DNA of 64,000 bases from an uncultured Lachnospiraceae bacterium (GCA_910578885.1 CAJTSH010000020.1:1-64000), one strand, 5' to 3'; numbered from the stretch's first letter, positions 1-8,541 are shown. A program made the numbers and translations. The notes: generated by a model from the sequence alone, not told the origin.

Positions 1-1
1 T

Positions 2-193
2 TTGGAAGAATGCAGGATGCTACACCGGGAAGTCATCCCGGACAAGCCGCCTCGGACACTGTACTCCCTCACCCCATTTGGCAGGAGCATTATCCCGGTG
101 CTGGATGCCATGTGCGATTGGGGCGCGGGCTTTTTGGACGGGCTGGACATCCAGCCGCCATGCTGCACAAAAAAATCAGCCGGAGAACCTTGA
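2..193 (+). CDS. HxlR-family transcriptional regulator, C-terminal part (gene runs off the left edge)
   Basis: Only the last 63 codons are inside the window, and the frame is open to the first base, so the start is missing. The visible protein carries the wing of an HxlR winged helix (HREVIPDKPPRTLYSLTPFG) followed by the usual C-terminal helix with DAMCDWG. HxlR proteins are about 110-130 residue cytoplasmic DNA-binding regulators, often of redox, drug or metabolite genes next to them. The target is not visible because the upstream neighbour is absent. It converges on the M56/BlaI operon. Confidence 0.85.
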   Translation: MEECRMLHREVIPDKPPRTLYSLTPFGRSIIPVLDAMCDWGAGFLDGLDIQPPCCTKKSAGEP

Positions 194-397
194 CTGGCTT
201 TCCTGCATCCCACTCTTTTAAACAGCACCAACAAATATGTTATTTAGTAGCTTTCTATTGTACGGAACAGCTCAGTCATCCTATCTTGTCATGTTCATAA
301 ATGGCATCTGCCATATCAGGAAACTGAAAAAGAGACATCAACAGCCCTTTTGCAATACCCTGCAAGACAACACCTAAGCCGATGTGTTAAAACGGAA

Positions 398-432
398 AAC
401 CGCCGCATATGGAGTGAACCATAGCGGCGGTT
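398..432 (-). terminator. Rho-independent terminator of the M56/BlaI operon
   Basis: Stem AACCGCCGC / GCGGCGGTT, extended by TATGG / CCATA, with a short loop. On the minus strand it is followed by TTTTCCGTTTT. It lies about 45 bp past the M56 stop codon. The rest of the gap between the HxlR stop and the M56 gene shows nothing else recognisable. Confidence 0.8.
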
Positions 433-478
433 ACTTTTACATGGTTGCTTCATTACAAGCTATCCCGTCCCGGCATTT

Positions 479-1792
479 TTACTTCACAATATACGTCACA
501 GGCGCAGAGGTATCTATGCCTTTATACATTTCCTCAAATCCCGCATAGCGATCCAAGCCTTTCTCCACATTTGCCTCCAATGCCCGGAAGTGTTCATCAC
601 GCTCTTCTTCTGTGTTAAAGTAGATAATATTGTCTCCAGACAGGTCATCTGCCAAAGCACTGGTTTTTTCTACAGGTGCGCCATAAATATCATCTGACTG
701 CACCGGGACAGCCGTTTTCATATCTTCTGTGTCAGCACCCGCAGTTCTTCCACCGTCCTTGAAAAAAATCCCAAAACTGTCGTCAACCTGCGGAATGGAA
801 TCCGGCTTGGTTACTATTTCTGTCCCACTGCCCTGCCCCACAGATTCGGCCTGCTGTGCATTTGCAGAAGTGGCAAACGCTGTTGCAGTTCCTACAACAA
901 TAAATCCTGCCAAAACAAGTGAAAAAACTGTAGTTTTCTTAATCTTCATAATCGCAGTTATCCTTTCTTCAATCGCATTTTTGCTAAAACTACTGCACAG
1001 AGGGGTCAACCCGCTCCGTGTCTCCTCCATACTGATCAATGCCCGTGCATAGGCCGCTTTTGTATTTTCGCCGAAAAAGCGGACAACCGCCTCATCACAT
1101 GACAGTTCAATATCCCTGTTCGCAAGGATATACATAACCCATACCAGCGGGTTGAACCAATGCACGCACAGCACCACGATCAAGACCAATTTCCTGATGC
1201 TGTCAAAACGCCGGATATGCACATATTCGTGGGCCAGAACATATGCCAATGAATCTGTATTTTCCCACTTTGTAGACGTAGGCATCAAAATCACCGGGTG
1301 AAGTACGCCATATGTAAGCGGTGCAGAAAACCGGCCAGACTGCCGGATGGAAATCCTGCGCCCCTGCTGATGGACGCTTAACCAGTTTTCAGTGAAGTCA
1401 TTCCCCACCGGAATGGATGTCTGGAACTCCTTCCGACATTTCCAATATGCCAGACTAAAAAACACCGCACAGACCAACACGCCAGCAGCCCATACAACCG
1501 TCCATGTGGAAACCGCATTTGTGATGCTGTCCGGCATAGACGCTGCCTGCCCGGATGCCCCAATCGGCAGTACGCGAATGGCCTGTGAACCATTGCCAGG
1601 TGCATGACTACCCATCAGCGAATACACACTAAACGCAGACGGGATAGAAAAGGGAATCATCAGCCGCACAACTGATATCCACCAAAGTGCATTAAAAGCC
1701 TTTTTGGGTAACATATTGATTGCCAAAGCACGTATGACGATGACCGCTAAAATCAGTATGCCCCCGGTAAAACTCATCTGCAACAGACTCAT
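479..1792 (-). CDS. BlaR1/MecR1-type M56 membrane zinc metalloprotease without a penicillin-binding domain
   Basis: 437 residues. The N-terminus is hydrophobic with several membrane helices, and the zinc protease motif HEYVH sits at residues 188-192, followed by the usual second conserved block NRDIELSCDEAV. A further membrane segment near residue 285 ends in a signal-like stretch, then about 130 outward-facing residues follow. In BlaR1 this last part is a beta-lactam-binding domain with SxxK, YGN and KTG boxes. None of these is present here, so the inducer is unknown. It is encoded 10 bp downstream of a BlaI-type repressor, the classic pair in which the activated protease leads to loss of the repressor. 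It shares one promoter with that gene and is a different lineage from the complete BlaR1 at 45.9 kb. Confidence 0.85.
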   Translation of the reverse strand: MSLLQMSFTGGILILAVIVIRALAINMLPKKAFNALWWISVVRLMIPFSIPSAFSVYSLMGSHAPGNGSQAIRVLPIGASGQAASMPDSITNAVSTWTVVWAAGVLVCAVFFSLAYWKCRKEFQTSIPVGNDFTENWLSVHQQGRRISIRQSGRFSAPLTYGVLHPVILMPTSTKWENTDSLAYVLAHEYVHIRRFDSIRKLVLIVVLCVHWFNPLVWVMYILANRDIELSCDEAVVRFFGENTKAAYARALISMEETRSGLTPLCSSFSKNAIEERITAIMKIKKTTVFSLVLAGFIVVGTATAFATSANAQQAESVGQGSGTEIVTKPDSIPQVDDSFGIFFKDGGRTAGADTEDMKTAVPVQSDDIYGAPVEKTSALADDLSGDNIIYFNTEEERDEHFRALEANVEKGLDRYAGFEEMYKGIDTSAPVTYIVK

Positions 1793-1802
1793 TCACATCA
1801 CC

Positions 1803-2162
1803 TCACTCCAGATCATTGACAATCTGTTTCAGCTTTTCAATTTGTGCGGCGCTCAACTTTTTCCTCCCAAGCAAAGCGGCAAACAGCTTATCAACGGAGC
1901 CGTCATACACTTTGTCAATCAGCTCATTTGTCTCTGCCTCCTGGACTTCCTCTTTCGGAACGAGCGCATGGCACATGAAACCGGGCTCAGAACGTTCAAT
2001 CGCTCCTTTTTTAATACAACGCTTGATCAGGGTATAGGTTGTGTTTACATTCCATCCCAATTCCTCGGTAAGCAGCTTGGCGATATACTTAGCCGGAACA
2101 TCGCCATCACGCCAAAGGACAGACATCACTTTCAGTTCAGAATCGAACAGCTTGACGTCCAT
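1803..2162 (-). CDS. BlaI/MecI/CopY-family transcriptional repressor
   Basis: 119 residues with the BlaI layout: winged helix first (LFDSELKVMSVLWRDGDVPA, then recognition region NVNTTYTLIKRCIKKGAI) and a C-terminal dimerisation helix pair containing KVYDGSVDKLFAALL. Such repressors bind as dimers and are removed when the partner M56 protease is activated. The start follows a good AGGAGGTGCT site. It is first gene of a two-gene operon with the M56 protease and very probably represses its own promoter, which carries three matching half-sites. Confidence 0.9.
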   Translation of the reverse strand: MDVKLFDSELKVMSVLWRDGDVPAKYIAKLLTEELGWNVNTTYTLIKRCIKKGAIERSEPGFMCHALVPKEEVQEAETNELIDKVYDGSVDKLFAALLGRKKLSAAQIEKLKQIVNDLE

Positions 2163-2167
2163 TTAAC

Positions 2168-2254
2168 AGCACCTCCTTTTTTAAGACTGTAGTAGTGGCC
2201 ACGCATACATACTACCACAGTCTTAAACCTCTGTCAATACTACTGCGGTCTTAA
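2168..2254 (-). promoter_or_regulatory. Promoter and BlaI-type operators of the left BlaI/M56 operon
   Basis: On the minus strand a -35 TTGACA (2232-2237) and a -10 TAGTAT (2209-2214) are spaced exactly 17 bp, followed by the Shine-Dalgarno AGGAGGTGCT (2168-2177). Three copies of an operator-like word surround them: TACTACTGCGGTCTTAA at 2238, TACTACCACAGTCTTAA at 2210 (running into the -10), and its inverse TTAAGACTGTAGTA at 2181. Binding across these would block the polymerase. Sites are read directly; repressor identity is inferred. Confidence 0.85.
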
Positions 2255-2330
2255 AACTAAAAAATATTTCTTGAATATTTTGGAAAACGCAAAATGAAAT
2301 AGATATGATTCAATAAGATATGCCTTATAT

Positions 2331-2556
2331 TATCACGCAAAACTCCAAACTATCACGGAAACTCATATACAAACACGAAAACTCTGAGCAGTTTCCGTGT
2401 TTGTATCATATCCCCCGTTTTCCGACAGCATTTTCCGTCAAGCTAATCCATCTTTCAGCCAAAACCAACAATATCCTACACCCTTTTACCTTTCCGTTTT
2501 ATACTATCACGGAAACCCCCGACTTTTGCGTGAAAGTATACTTTTGCCTGATAGTA
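2331..2556. repeat. Iteron-like repeat family A (TATCACGGAAACTC), 20-bp period
   Basis: Three direct copies start at 2331, 2351 and 2371, exactly 20 bp apart, sharing CACG(C/G/A)AAAACTC. Further copies follow in inverted order: GTTTCCGTGTTTGTAT at 2391, a direct TACTATCACGGAAAC near 2503 and an inverted ACTTTTGCCTGATAGTA near 2540. Such spaced repeats are typical binding arrays for plasmid or element replication initiators. No initiator gene is in the window, so the function is inferred. No reading frame here has a ribosome binding site or protein-like composition. Confidence 0.6.
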
Positions 2557-2778
2557 CGATTTTTTCCCCTATCGCCATCCTATCAGCGGCATCCAAAAAC
2601 ACGAAAAAGCGGGGCCCACCACCCACCGTGATGAACCCCACCAAACCTCAAAATCCCTTGATTTTAAGCCATTCTTCCATACTTTCGCCTGCGAGTACCC
2701 AAATTCCTATGGCATCAATTCAAGATAGCCGCCTGGGCGGCTGTTAGATATTGTTCACATAAATTCTCCAAGACGCAG

Positions 2779-2890
2779 AGGGGCCACGCTGGACAAGGGG
2801 AGGGGTCAAAACCGTGACCACAGGGGTCACATTCACACCATAGGGGTCAGACCTTTAGCCGCAGGGGTCAAAACAGCCACAGAGGGGTCA
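2779..2890. repeat. Iteron-like repeat family B (AGGGGTCA), 20-22 bp period
   Basis: Six copies of AGGGGTCA start at 2779 (as AGGGGCCA), 2801, 2822, 2842, 2863 and 2883, spaced 22, 21, 20, 21 and 20 bp, i.e. two helical turns. The intervening bases differ, unlike CRISPR or plain tandem duplication. A palindrome AGCCGCCTGGGCGGCT lies just before at 2727-2742. The array most resembles a replication, partition or transfer-protein binding site. Confidence 0.6.
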
Positions 2891-2958
2891 GACTTGTGAC
2901 CACTGTGGCCGTCCGTAACCGCCGCTCCCATGCTGCCCTAGCACAGCCCCAAAATCAA

Positions 2959-3003
2959 ACAAGGGATTCCGGCAACAACCAATGTGCCGGAACCCCTTGT
3001 TTT
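2959..3003. terminator. Bidirectional terminator hairpin after the recombinase cluster
   Basis: A 16-bp stem with one mismatch, ACAAGGGATTCCGGCA / TGCCGGAACCCCTTGT, and a 10-nt loop. T-rich flanks occur on both sides (TTTT on plus, TTTGATTTT on minus). It separates the recombinase genes from the iteron region. Confidence 0.7.
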
Positions 3004-3053
3004 CAGCGGTTTCCCCGATATTCTGTTCATGCCCTTTGTATCAATTAAGCGGT

Positions 3054-3272
3054 TTACATTTCCGCATAAGTCCCTGCATATTCATAAAGAGGATTTTCAC
3101 TGATGTAATTGGTGTAATAATTGACCTGATTCTCATAGCTTAATAACTGTTCTTCTTGGTCGGTTGACACTCGGCAGTACGCTGCCATTCTCAGTTTCTG
3201 TACTGCTTGCGCTGTTCCTGATTCCGCAGTCGAAATCTGCTTTGCTGGTATAACAGTAATGCTTCTTGCCAT
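3054..3272 (-). pseudogene. Large serine recombinase, third of the cluster, truncated after about 70 residues
   Basis: The frame starts like a normal family member and reaches the catalytic segment YCRVSTDQEE with the nucleophilic serine. It then continues to YEYAGTYAEM and stops where intact relatives continue with the ADxGISG motif and about 450 more residues. The break is at the boundary with the iteron region, so it marks a recombination or deletion junction. Its first 140 bp overlap the end of the preceding recombinase in another frame. It cannot encode an active enzyme. Confidence 0.8.
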
Positions 3273-4413
3273 TCTGAATCACCTCCTCCACTACTGTCTG
3301 TTCCGTAATGTTCAATCCCTGCAATTCGGTATCATCAATCCTTATCCCCTTACATGCCTTGACACCCTTTTCGATGTAGGTACTGCAGAGCCACTGGATT
3401 TTCTTTTTATAAACCTGTCTGCGCCGGAGCGTTTTTCCGCAATAAGGGCAAATCAGCATTCCACTTAAGGGGTAGCGGTTCTGGAACTTCATTGTGTTGT
3501 CCTGCCCAATGTTCCTGTCACGCTTTCTCTGCTCCCTTACCTCCTGCACCCTTTCCCATACTTCCGGCGATACGATAGGTTCGTGATTTTCCGAAATGTA
3601 ATAACTCTGCACTTCTCCATTGTTTTTCTTTGTATGGTTTCTTTTGTTTTCAGGGGTGTAATACTTCTGCAGATGGAAGTCTCCTTTGTACTTCTCATTG
3701 CAAAGCATCCCGTTAATGGTCCCGCTCTCCCATGTGGTTCCCGTCACCGTTTTTACCCCCAAATAATCAAGCAGCTCGCCAATCCTTGACGAGCCAACAT
3801 TCATCAGATATAGGTCAAAAGCCAGACTGACAATTTCTGCTTCTTTTCGATTCACAATCAAATCCCCGTACTCGTTTTTGTCATAACCGAGGAAGCGGGA
3901 GGTGGTAATCATCACTTCCCCTCTCTCAAACTTTTTACGAATGGACCATTTATTGTTTTCACTCATGCTCCTGCTCTCTTCCTGAGCAAAAGAAGCGAGG
4001 ACGGCAAGCATCATCTCACCGTCCCCTGATAGAGTGTTAATGTTCTGTTCTTCAAAAAAAATACCGACACCCAGTTCCTTCAGTTCCCTTGCGAACTTTA
4101 GAACAGTGACGGTATTTCTTGCAAACCTTGATATGGATTTTGTAATAATCAGGTCAATTTCTCCTGCCCTTGCCTTTTCCATCATTCTCTGGAACTGTGG
4201 GCGGTTCTCACAATAACCGGATATACCCTGATCAGCATATACCCCGATAAATTCATATTCTGGATTTCCGGTAATCAGTCTCTCATAGGTTTCCATCTGA
4301 TTTTCAAGAGAGTCTTCCTGTCTTCTGCTATCTGTGGAAACTCTGGCATAAGCACAAACCCTTTTCTTTTGTAAGACCGAAGCTGGTCGTTTGTTAATCA
4401 CTTTTACTCGCAC
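3133..4413 (-). CDS. Large serine recombinase (prophage integrase)
   Basis: 426 residues. The N-terminal resolvase domain has YARVSTDS with the catalytic serine, DQGISGY, and the KSISRFARNT arginine block. A recombinase domain follows (ESGTINGMLCNEKYKGD), then a zinc ribbon (CPYCGK ... C...C). The C-terminus is shorter than in the 500-plus residue integrases. The last 46 codons overlap the third recombinase gene out of frame. It starts with GTG, 10 bp inside the end of the accessory recombinase-like gene, so the two are translationally linked. It lies at the left end of the prophage, as expected for the enzyme that integrates and excises it. Whether it acts alone is unknown. Confidence 0.9.
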   Translation of the reverse strand: MRVKVINKRPASVLQKKRVCAYARVSTDSRRQEDSLENQMETYERLITGNPEYEFIGVYADQGISGYCENRPQFQRMMEKARAGEIDLIITKSISRFARNTVTVLKFARELKELGVGIFFEEQNINTLSGDGEMMLAVLASFAQEESRSMSENNKWSIRKKFERGEVMITTSRFLGYDKNEYGDLIVNRKEAEIVSLAFDLYLMNVGSSRIGELLDYLGVKTVTGTTWESGTINGMLCNEKYKGDFHLQKYYTPENKRNHTKKNNGEVQSYYISENHEPIVSPEVWERVQEVREQRKRDRNIGQDNTMKFQNRYPLSGMLICPYCGKTLRRRQVYKKKIQWLCSTYIEKGVKACKGIRIDDTELQGLNITEQTVVEEVIQNGKKHYCYTSKADFDCGIRNSASSTETENGSVLPSVNRPRRTVIKL

Positions 4414-4820
4414 GTTACATCACTTCCTTCAAAAAACCTTTTCTGGAACTCCTGAATCCTTCGGAAAATGGCTTGTGCATCCTCTACCTTGTCAATGCAC
4501 ACCACATCCACATTTTTCTTACTGCAAATCAGCATGAACTCCATAAACTGTCCCCAGTTACGGGCAATCGTGGCAGCCCTCATGGTAACCACCACATCTA
4601 TCTTCTTTGCTGCGATTTCCGCTTTCAGACGATTAAATTCTTTTCTGTTCGGGTCGGCTCCTGAAGCTTCCTCAAAGAATATCTGCAAATCCCATTTCTG
4701 TTTTCCATATTCTTCTTCCAACCGCCTCATTACATCGTCCAGATATTTTTCATAGTCTCTGTCACGATGGTTGACTCTGCAGTAAAAAGCCACCCTATTT
4801 ATCGTTCCTGCAATCACCAT
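4404..4820 (-). CDS. Serine recombinase-like protein lacking the catalytic serine (accessory factor?)
   Basis: 138 residues covering only the resolvase catalytic fold. The motif that should read Y-x-R-V-S is YCRVNHRD, with asparagine replacing the nucleophile. The usual SISRFARN block is AATIARNW, losing a further arginine. No DNA-binding zinc ribbon is present. It therefore cannot cut DNA by the family mechanism and may instead be a partner or directionality factor for the intact recombinase that overlaps its 3' end. The start chosen follows AAAGGAG; an upstream extension lacks a site. Confidence 0.75.
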   Translation of the reverse strand: MVIAGTINRVAFYCRVNHRDRDYEKYLDDVMRRLEEEYGKQKWDLQIFFEEASGADPNRKEFNRLKAEIAAKKIDVVVTMRAATIARNWGQFMEFMLICSKKNVDVVCIDKVEDAQAIFRRIQEFQKRFFEGSDVTCE

Positions 4821-4937
4821 ATAAATAAGTACTCCTTTCGTTTTTGGTAGTGTATAAATCACTCTAAACCCCTGTAAAGTCAAGCAATTCTGCGGTTTCC
4901 ACCCTCTCTTTTTTCACTCCATCCAAACTTGTTCAAT

Positions 4938-4970
4938 AAAAAAAGACCAGACATTTCGCCTGATCTTTTC
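4938..4970 (-). terminator. Terminator after the XRE-ImmA gene
   Basis: On the minus strand AAAAGATCAG / CTGGTCTTTT form a 10-bp stem (one G-U pair) with a 9-nt loop, followed by a run of T. It separates the XRE-ImmA gene from the recombinases. Confidence 0.75.
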
Positions 4971-4990
4971 ATACTAATCACTCTAATCAC

Positions 4991-6175
4991 TTATTTTTTT
5001 CGCAACTGCAATATTGGTACAACTTTTTCCTCTACCTTTAAGGTATCTGGACGCAAATGAAGAAGTTCCTCCATATCTTCCGGATATAAAGTCACTCCAT
5101 TTTTTTTGAATAAATCCAATATTTCTTTCGCCGTAAGTACATTTTGCTCTATCAGTAAATCAATGGCTCCTTGAAATATATTTTCATTCAAGGAATATGG
5201 TACATCGCCAGGTTCTTTAATTCTCCACCCATTTTTTGAAACTTGACGCATTAAATACTGATACTGGTTATCAGACATAATGCCCAACTGGTGTGTCCGG
5301 TAAATCATTGCCTGAATAGATACCTTCCACTTATTTTTTAAGAACTGATAATATTTTAAATCTGTAGGATATGAAGCAATGTCTTTACCAAAGCTGTCTC
5401 TAGGTAACAAAAATGCACTCGCAAACATGTTCGCCTGACGTTCTCTTGCTTTAAACTCATCTTTTGTTATAGCTTCCAGATCCTCACTCCATGGATGCAA
5501 TAATATGTGTCCCAACTCATGAGCCATGTCAAAGCGAATTCTGCCTTCTGGTCTGTTTCCTAATGCAACTGCAATAAAATAAATATCATTTCCCGCCACT
5601 ATAGTTCGCTGACTAAACGCATCTATTTTATCTTCGTTGGTATCAAATCCCGTTACAATTATTCCATTTTTTTCTAAAAGATACTGTAAATCCTTTATTG
5701 GTCCAGTACCAATATCCCAATATTTTCTTACTTGAACAGCAATATCCTCTATTTCTTGAATTGCATCATCGTTCTCACACTCAAATACATCATCACATCC
5801 TACAAAATCAACACTTGGTAAATTCATTTCAGGAAATGAAATGAATTCCAGAAGTATCTCATACATTTTTGCTACATATTCCAACTTAATACTCTGCGCT
5901 GTTCTATCTTTCTTTGTAGCACTTGCCAATGAACGAAAATAGGTTGTTTCTGTTTTTGCAGCATAACTATCCTTTTGAAAAAAGTAATCATACGGAAAGT
6001 TAAGCTCTGATGCCAAGAGCCTAACTTTCATATAATCTGGTGTGTTATTATCATTCTCATATAAAGAAAGTGACTGCTTACTGATTTCAGTCCGCTTCGC
6101 TAATTCAGTAAGCGTCAACCCTCTATACATTCTAGCACTTCTTAATCTCTCACCGTAAAACTTTTTTTCTATCAT
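4991..6175 (-). CDS. XRE helix-turn-helix / ImmA-IrrE zinc peptidase fusion
   Basis: About 394 residues. An N-terminal XRE helix-turn-helix (LTLTELAKRTEISKQSLSLYE) is followed by a long linker and an ImmA/IrrE metallopeptidase domain with HELGH near the middle and a RERQANMFASAFLLP block. Known fusions of this type act as phage repressors cleaved on damage or as antitoxin/stress regulators. The ATG chosen is 9 bases after AGGAG; a TTG two codons upstream is less likely. Only 18 bp separate it from the upstream DUF5986-like gene, so they form one unit. It may be the lysogeny repressor or part of a passenger module. Confidence 0.85.
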   Translation of the reverse strand: MIEKKFYGERLRSARMYRGLTLTELAKRTEISKQSLSLYENDNNTPDYMKVRLLASELNFPYDYFFQKDSYAAKTETTYFRSLASATKKDRTAQSIKLEYVAKMYEILLEFISFPEMNLPSVDFVGCDDVFECENDDAIQEIEDIAVQVRKYWDIGTGPIKDLQYLLEKNGIIVTGFDTNEDKIDAFSQRTIVAGNDIYFIAVALGNRPEGRIRFDMAHELGHILLHPWSEDLEAITKDEFKARERQANMFASAFLLPRDSFGKDIASYPTDLKYYQFLKNKWKVSIQAMIYRTHQLGIMSDNQYQYLMRQVSKNGWRIKEPGDVPYSLNENIFQGAIDLLIEQNVLTAKEILDLFKKNGVTLYPEDMEELLHLRPDTLKVEEKVVPILQLRKK

Positions 6176-6199
6176 AATCAATATCTCCTGAATTTATTA

Positions 6200-6946
6200 T
6201 CAGGCCTTTTTCTCGATTTCCCGAAGTTTTGGCTTTATACCACTCTTTATAGCAACTAAGCCCTTCTTATCCGGCTTCGCATCTTCGTCTGTATCTTCTG
6301 AAGGCCCAATATCTGTAAGCCGTGCAAAGTCTGGTTTAATATATTGCATAAGAGACGCTTCATCTACAATATTAAAATCTTTATCTAAAAACCTCAGTTT
6401 AATATCTTTGATTTCCCCATTCTCCGCTTTATATGCAATAATATAATGTTTATAATCTTCTTCTACATTAATCATTCCCTGACTAATTTTTTCAAAATCC
6501 TGTTCCAACACATCTGTATCAAAAATCGTGATTCCAAAATCTTCTAATGTCATTTGTCTTTCTTTCGCAATACAATCCTTATTTTCGACATAAAGAACTG
6601 ATTGTAAATAGTGTGGATTTTCACGATTTTTCTTTTTGGGAACGCCAGACAATGTACCTTCTGTCATTATCGAATAGGTAATATGCTCTTTTCGATCAAT
6701 GACCATTCTTCCAGACCAACCATACCTCTGAAAAGGAACAAGATCAATATCATCTTTCACCACATGTGTTCTTAAGTTTGTATTGATATTGTCCCCTCTT
6801 AGAAGTATAATCGCATTATTAGTTTCCCGATGATTTTCTCTTAAATATTGTTGCAAATCATCCCCGATAGCTTTCTCTATGCAATAAACAATTTTTCTGA
6901 GTAAATCATCATTGATTACAATTTGAGTATTTCTATTCACGTCCAA
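6200..6946 (-). CDS. DUF5986-like protein of unknown function, partner of the XRE-ImmA gene
   Basis: 248 residues, soluble, no signal or membrane segment. The fold looks mixed alpha/beta with RYGWSGRMVIDRKEHITYSI in the middle and a lysine-rich tail. I recognise a resemblance to DUF5986 proteins, which I recall beside XRE-ImmA genes; this is recollection, not a search. It starts with TTG after AGGAGGTAATTTCG. A TTGACA box (7002-7007, minus strand) lies upstream with a poor -10, so the pair can probably be expressed from its own promoter in the lysogen. Confidence 0.55.
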   Translation of the reverse strand: MDVNRNTQIVINDDLLRKIVYCIEKAIGDDLQQYLRENHRETNNAIILLRGDNINTNLRTHVVKDDIDLVPFQRYGWSGRMVIDRKEHITYSIMTEGTLSGVPKKKNRENPHYLQSVLYVENKDCIAKERQMTLEDFGITIFDTDVLEQDFEKISQGMINVEEDYKHYIIAYKAENGEIKDIKLRFLDKDFNIVDEASLMQYIKPDFARLTDIGPSEDTDEDAKPDKKGLVAIKSGIKPKLREIEKKA

Positions 6947-7053
6947 CGAAATTACCTCCTAACTTTATTCTGTTTTTAATTTTTACATAAAACATTATTT
7001 TTGTCAAGTAGCACTTCGTTTTCTTTTTAATTTGTATACTCCAATGTTAATAA

Positions 7054-8541
7054 CTAAATCCTGTGAACATAATCCAGAGAAATCCATCCATTACGATTTT
7101 TCTGATAAGATTTCAGAAGCCCCCAAAGGCTCGCACCCTTGCCTTCTGCTTCTTCCACAATAGTGAAAGCACCTTTTCCCGTGTACTTACCTGTTTTATC
7201 GTAGTCTGTTCCCGGACCCTTGCGGATGTTCAAATCTTCGATGGATACTCTCACAAGATACGGTGTAAATGTATCATTGGAATAAATCACTTTACCAGAT
7301 TCATCAAATACGGAATATCCCTCATTTTCATCCGCACACCTCTTGGCATTTTCCAAACTATGGAATGCACCCTTCTGCGTGGCAGCATCCGTCCATGTCT
7401 TACGCACACGATACCAGGCTTCCTCCGGTTCTGCTGTCTCGTTTTTAATTCCAATCATGGCATTTAAGATTGTAATAATCTTTGCACCATATCCGGCTCC
7501 TACTGCCCATCCCCTTCCGTCTGGATTTTCTTTCTGTCCAAGCCACTCCACATATTCGGCACAGCCTCTTGTGACATACTTAAAGCGTGGATCAACACAT
7601 TCACTCTTCAAATCCACTGTGGAAGCATAGGCTTTCAAATGCTGAACCTGCGCCCTGATACCAAGCTGTGGTGTATCAAAGGAACTTCCTTTCATTCCAT
7701 TGGAAGTCACTCCCATGCCGCAGAAATTGTTCTGGTCGAGCGTAACTGCAGAACCGGAGAATCCAAAATTACCTGTTTCCAGACAGGACTGTGCAAAGGC
7801 AATATCACCACGGACACCCTCTGCCTTTCCTTCCGAAAGATAAAGCGGAATCATATCAACAACCGACTGTGTAACATCTGGATTCTTTGTTTTAATATAA
7901 GCTGTCATCTGCTCCACCGTTGCCACCGCATTACCCATAATCTTTGTAAATGTGGTTTCTTCCTTTTTCTTTACTCCATAATAGGATGCAATACATTCTG
8001 CTTCCGCTTTAGCAAGTTTCTGCAAATTACTGTTACTGGAAAGCCATTCTGTTGTTCTGGTGTTTGTATGGAATGAATGCTCCAGAATAATACCCGGTGT
8101 TCCTACTGCATTCGCACCACGAAGCACACCATAGTATTCTCCGTTTGTCCCCTGACGTGTTGCGGTTCTTCCACTCTGGGCAGTCCCCATCACTGCTTCC
8201 ACAACCTTTGCCAGCTTCAGACCAATATCCGTGCTGCTTCCATTTAAAAGAACATATGCCACCGGATAATCCACATTTTCGTTTACACCATTGCCTACAG
8301 CATTGGAATGGACAGAAATAAAGAGGTTACAGCCCTTGGAAGCCGCACCTCTTTCATACAATGCCCTGTCCGTATTCTGATTTGTCCTTGTGGTTACCAC
8401 AACGATACCAAATGACTCCAACTCCTTCTTAAGATAATTATGGAGTTTCCAAGTCATGTCCGACTCATAATAAGACGAAACCGCAGGGCTGCGGTTGTAT
8501 TTACCATAATGCCCTGCGTCCAGACATACCTTTACTGCCAT
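7054..8541 (-). CDS. Phage endolysin: N-acetylmuramoyl-L-alanine amidase with glucosaminidase and SH3 domains
   Basis: 495 residues from the ATG placed 9 bases after AGGAGG. Amidase_3 domain first: LDAGHYG with the zinc histidine, the second metal region ISVHSNA and catalytic EHSFHTN. A glucosaminidase-like domain follows (AFAQSCLETGNFGFSG, then FCGMGVT), then an SPOR-like segment and a C-terminal bacterial SH3 repeat (LNIRKGPGTDY ... GWISLDYV). It hydrolyses the host peptidoglycan at the end of infection. There is no signal peptide, so export depends on the holin encoded immediately upstream. Confidence 0.92.
   Translation of the reverse strand: MAVKVCLDAGHYGKYNRSPAVSSYYESDMTWKLHNYLKKELESFGIVVVTTRTNQNTDRALYERGAASKGCNLFISVHSNAVGNGVNENVDYPVAYVLLNGSSTDIGLKLAKVVEAVMGTAQSGRTATRQGTNGEYYGVLRGANAVGTPGIILEHSFHTNTRTTEWLSSNSNLQKLAKAEAECIASYYGVKKKEETTFTKIMGNAVATVEQMTAYIKTKNPDVTQSVVDMIPLYLSEGKAEGVRGDIAFAQSCLETGNFGFSGSAVTLDQNNFCGMGVTSNGMKGSSFDTPQLGIRAQVQHLKAYASTVDLKSECVDPRFKYVTRGCAEYVEWLGQKENPDGRGWAVGAGYGAKIITILNAMIGIKNETAEPEEAWYRVRKTWTDAATQKGAFHSLENAKRCADENEGYSVFDESGKVIYSNDTFTPYLVRVSIEDLNIRKGPGTDYDKTGKYTGKGAFTIVEEAEGKGASLWGLLKSYQKNRNGWISLDYVHRI

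Noticed and set aside
2320..2747. Two open plus-strand frames in the iteron region
   Set aside because: Composition is of low complexity, no ribosome binding site, and the bases are explained by the repeats.
2779..2890. Possible CRISPR array
   Set aside because: The repeated unit is only 8 bp with 12-14 bp spacers, far below CRISPR repeat length, and no cas gene is present.
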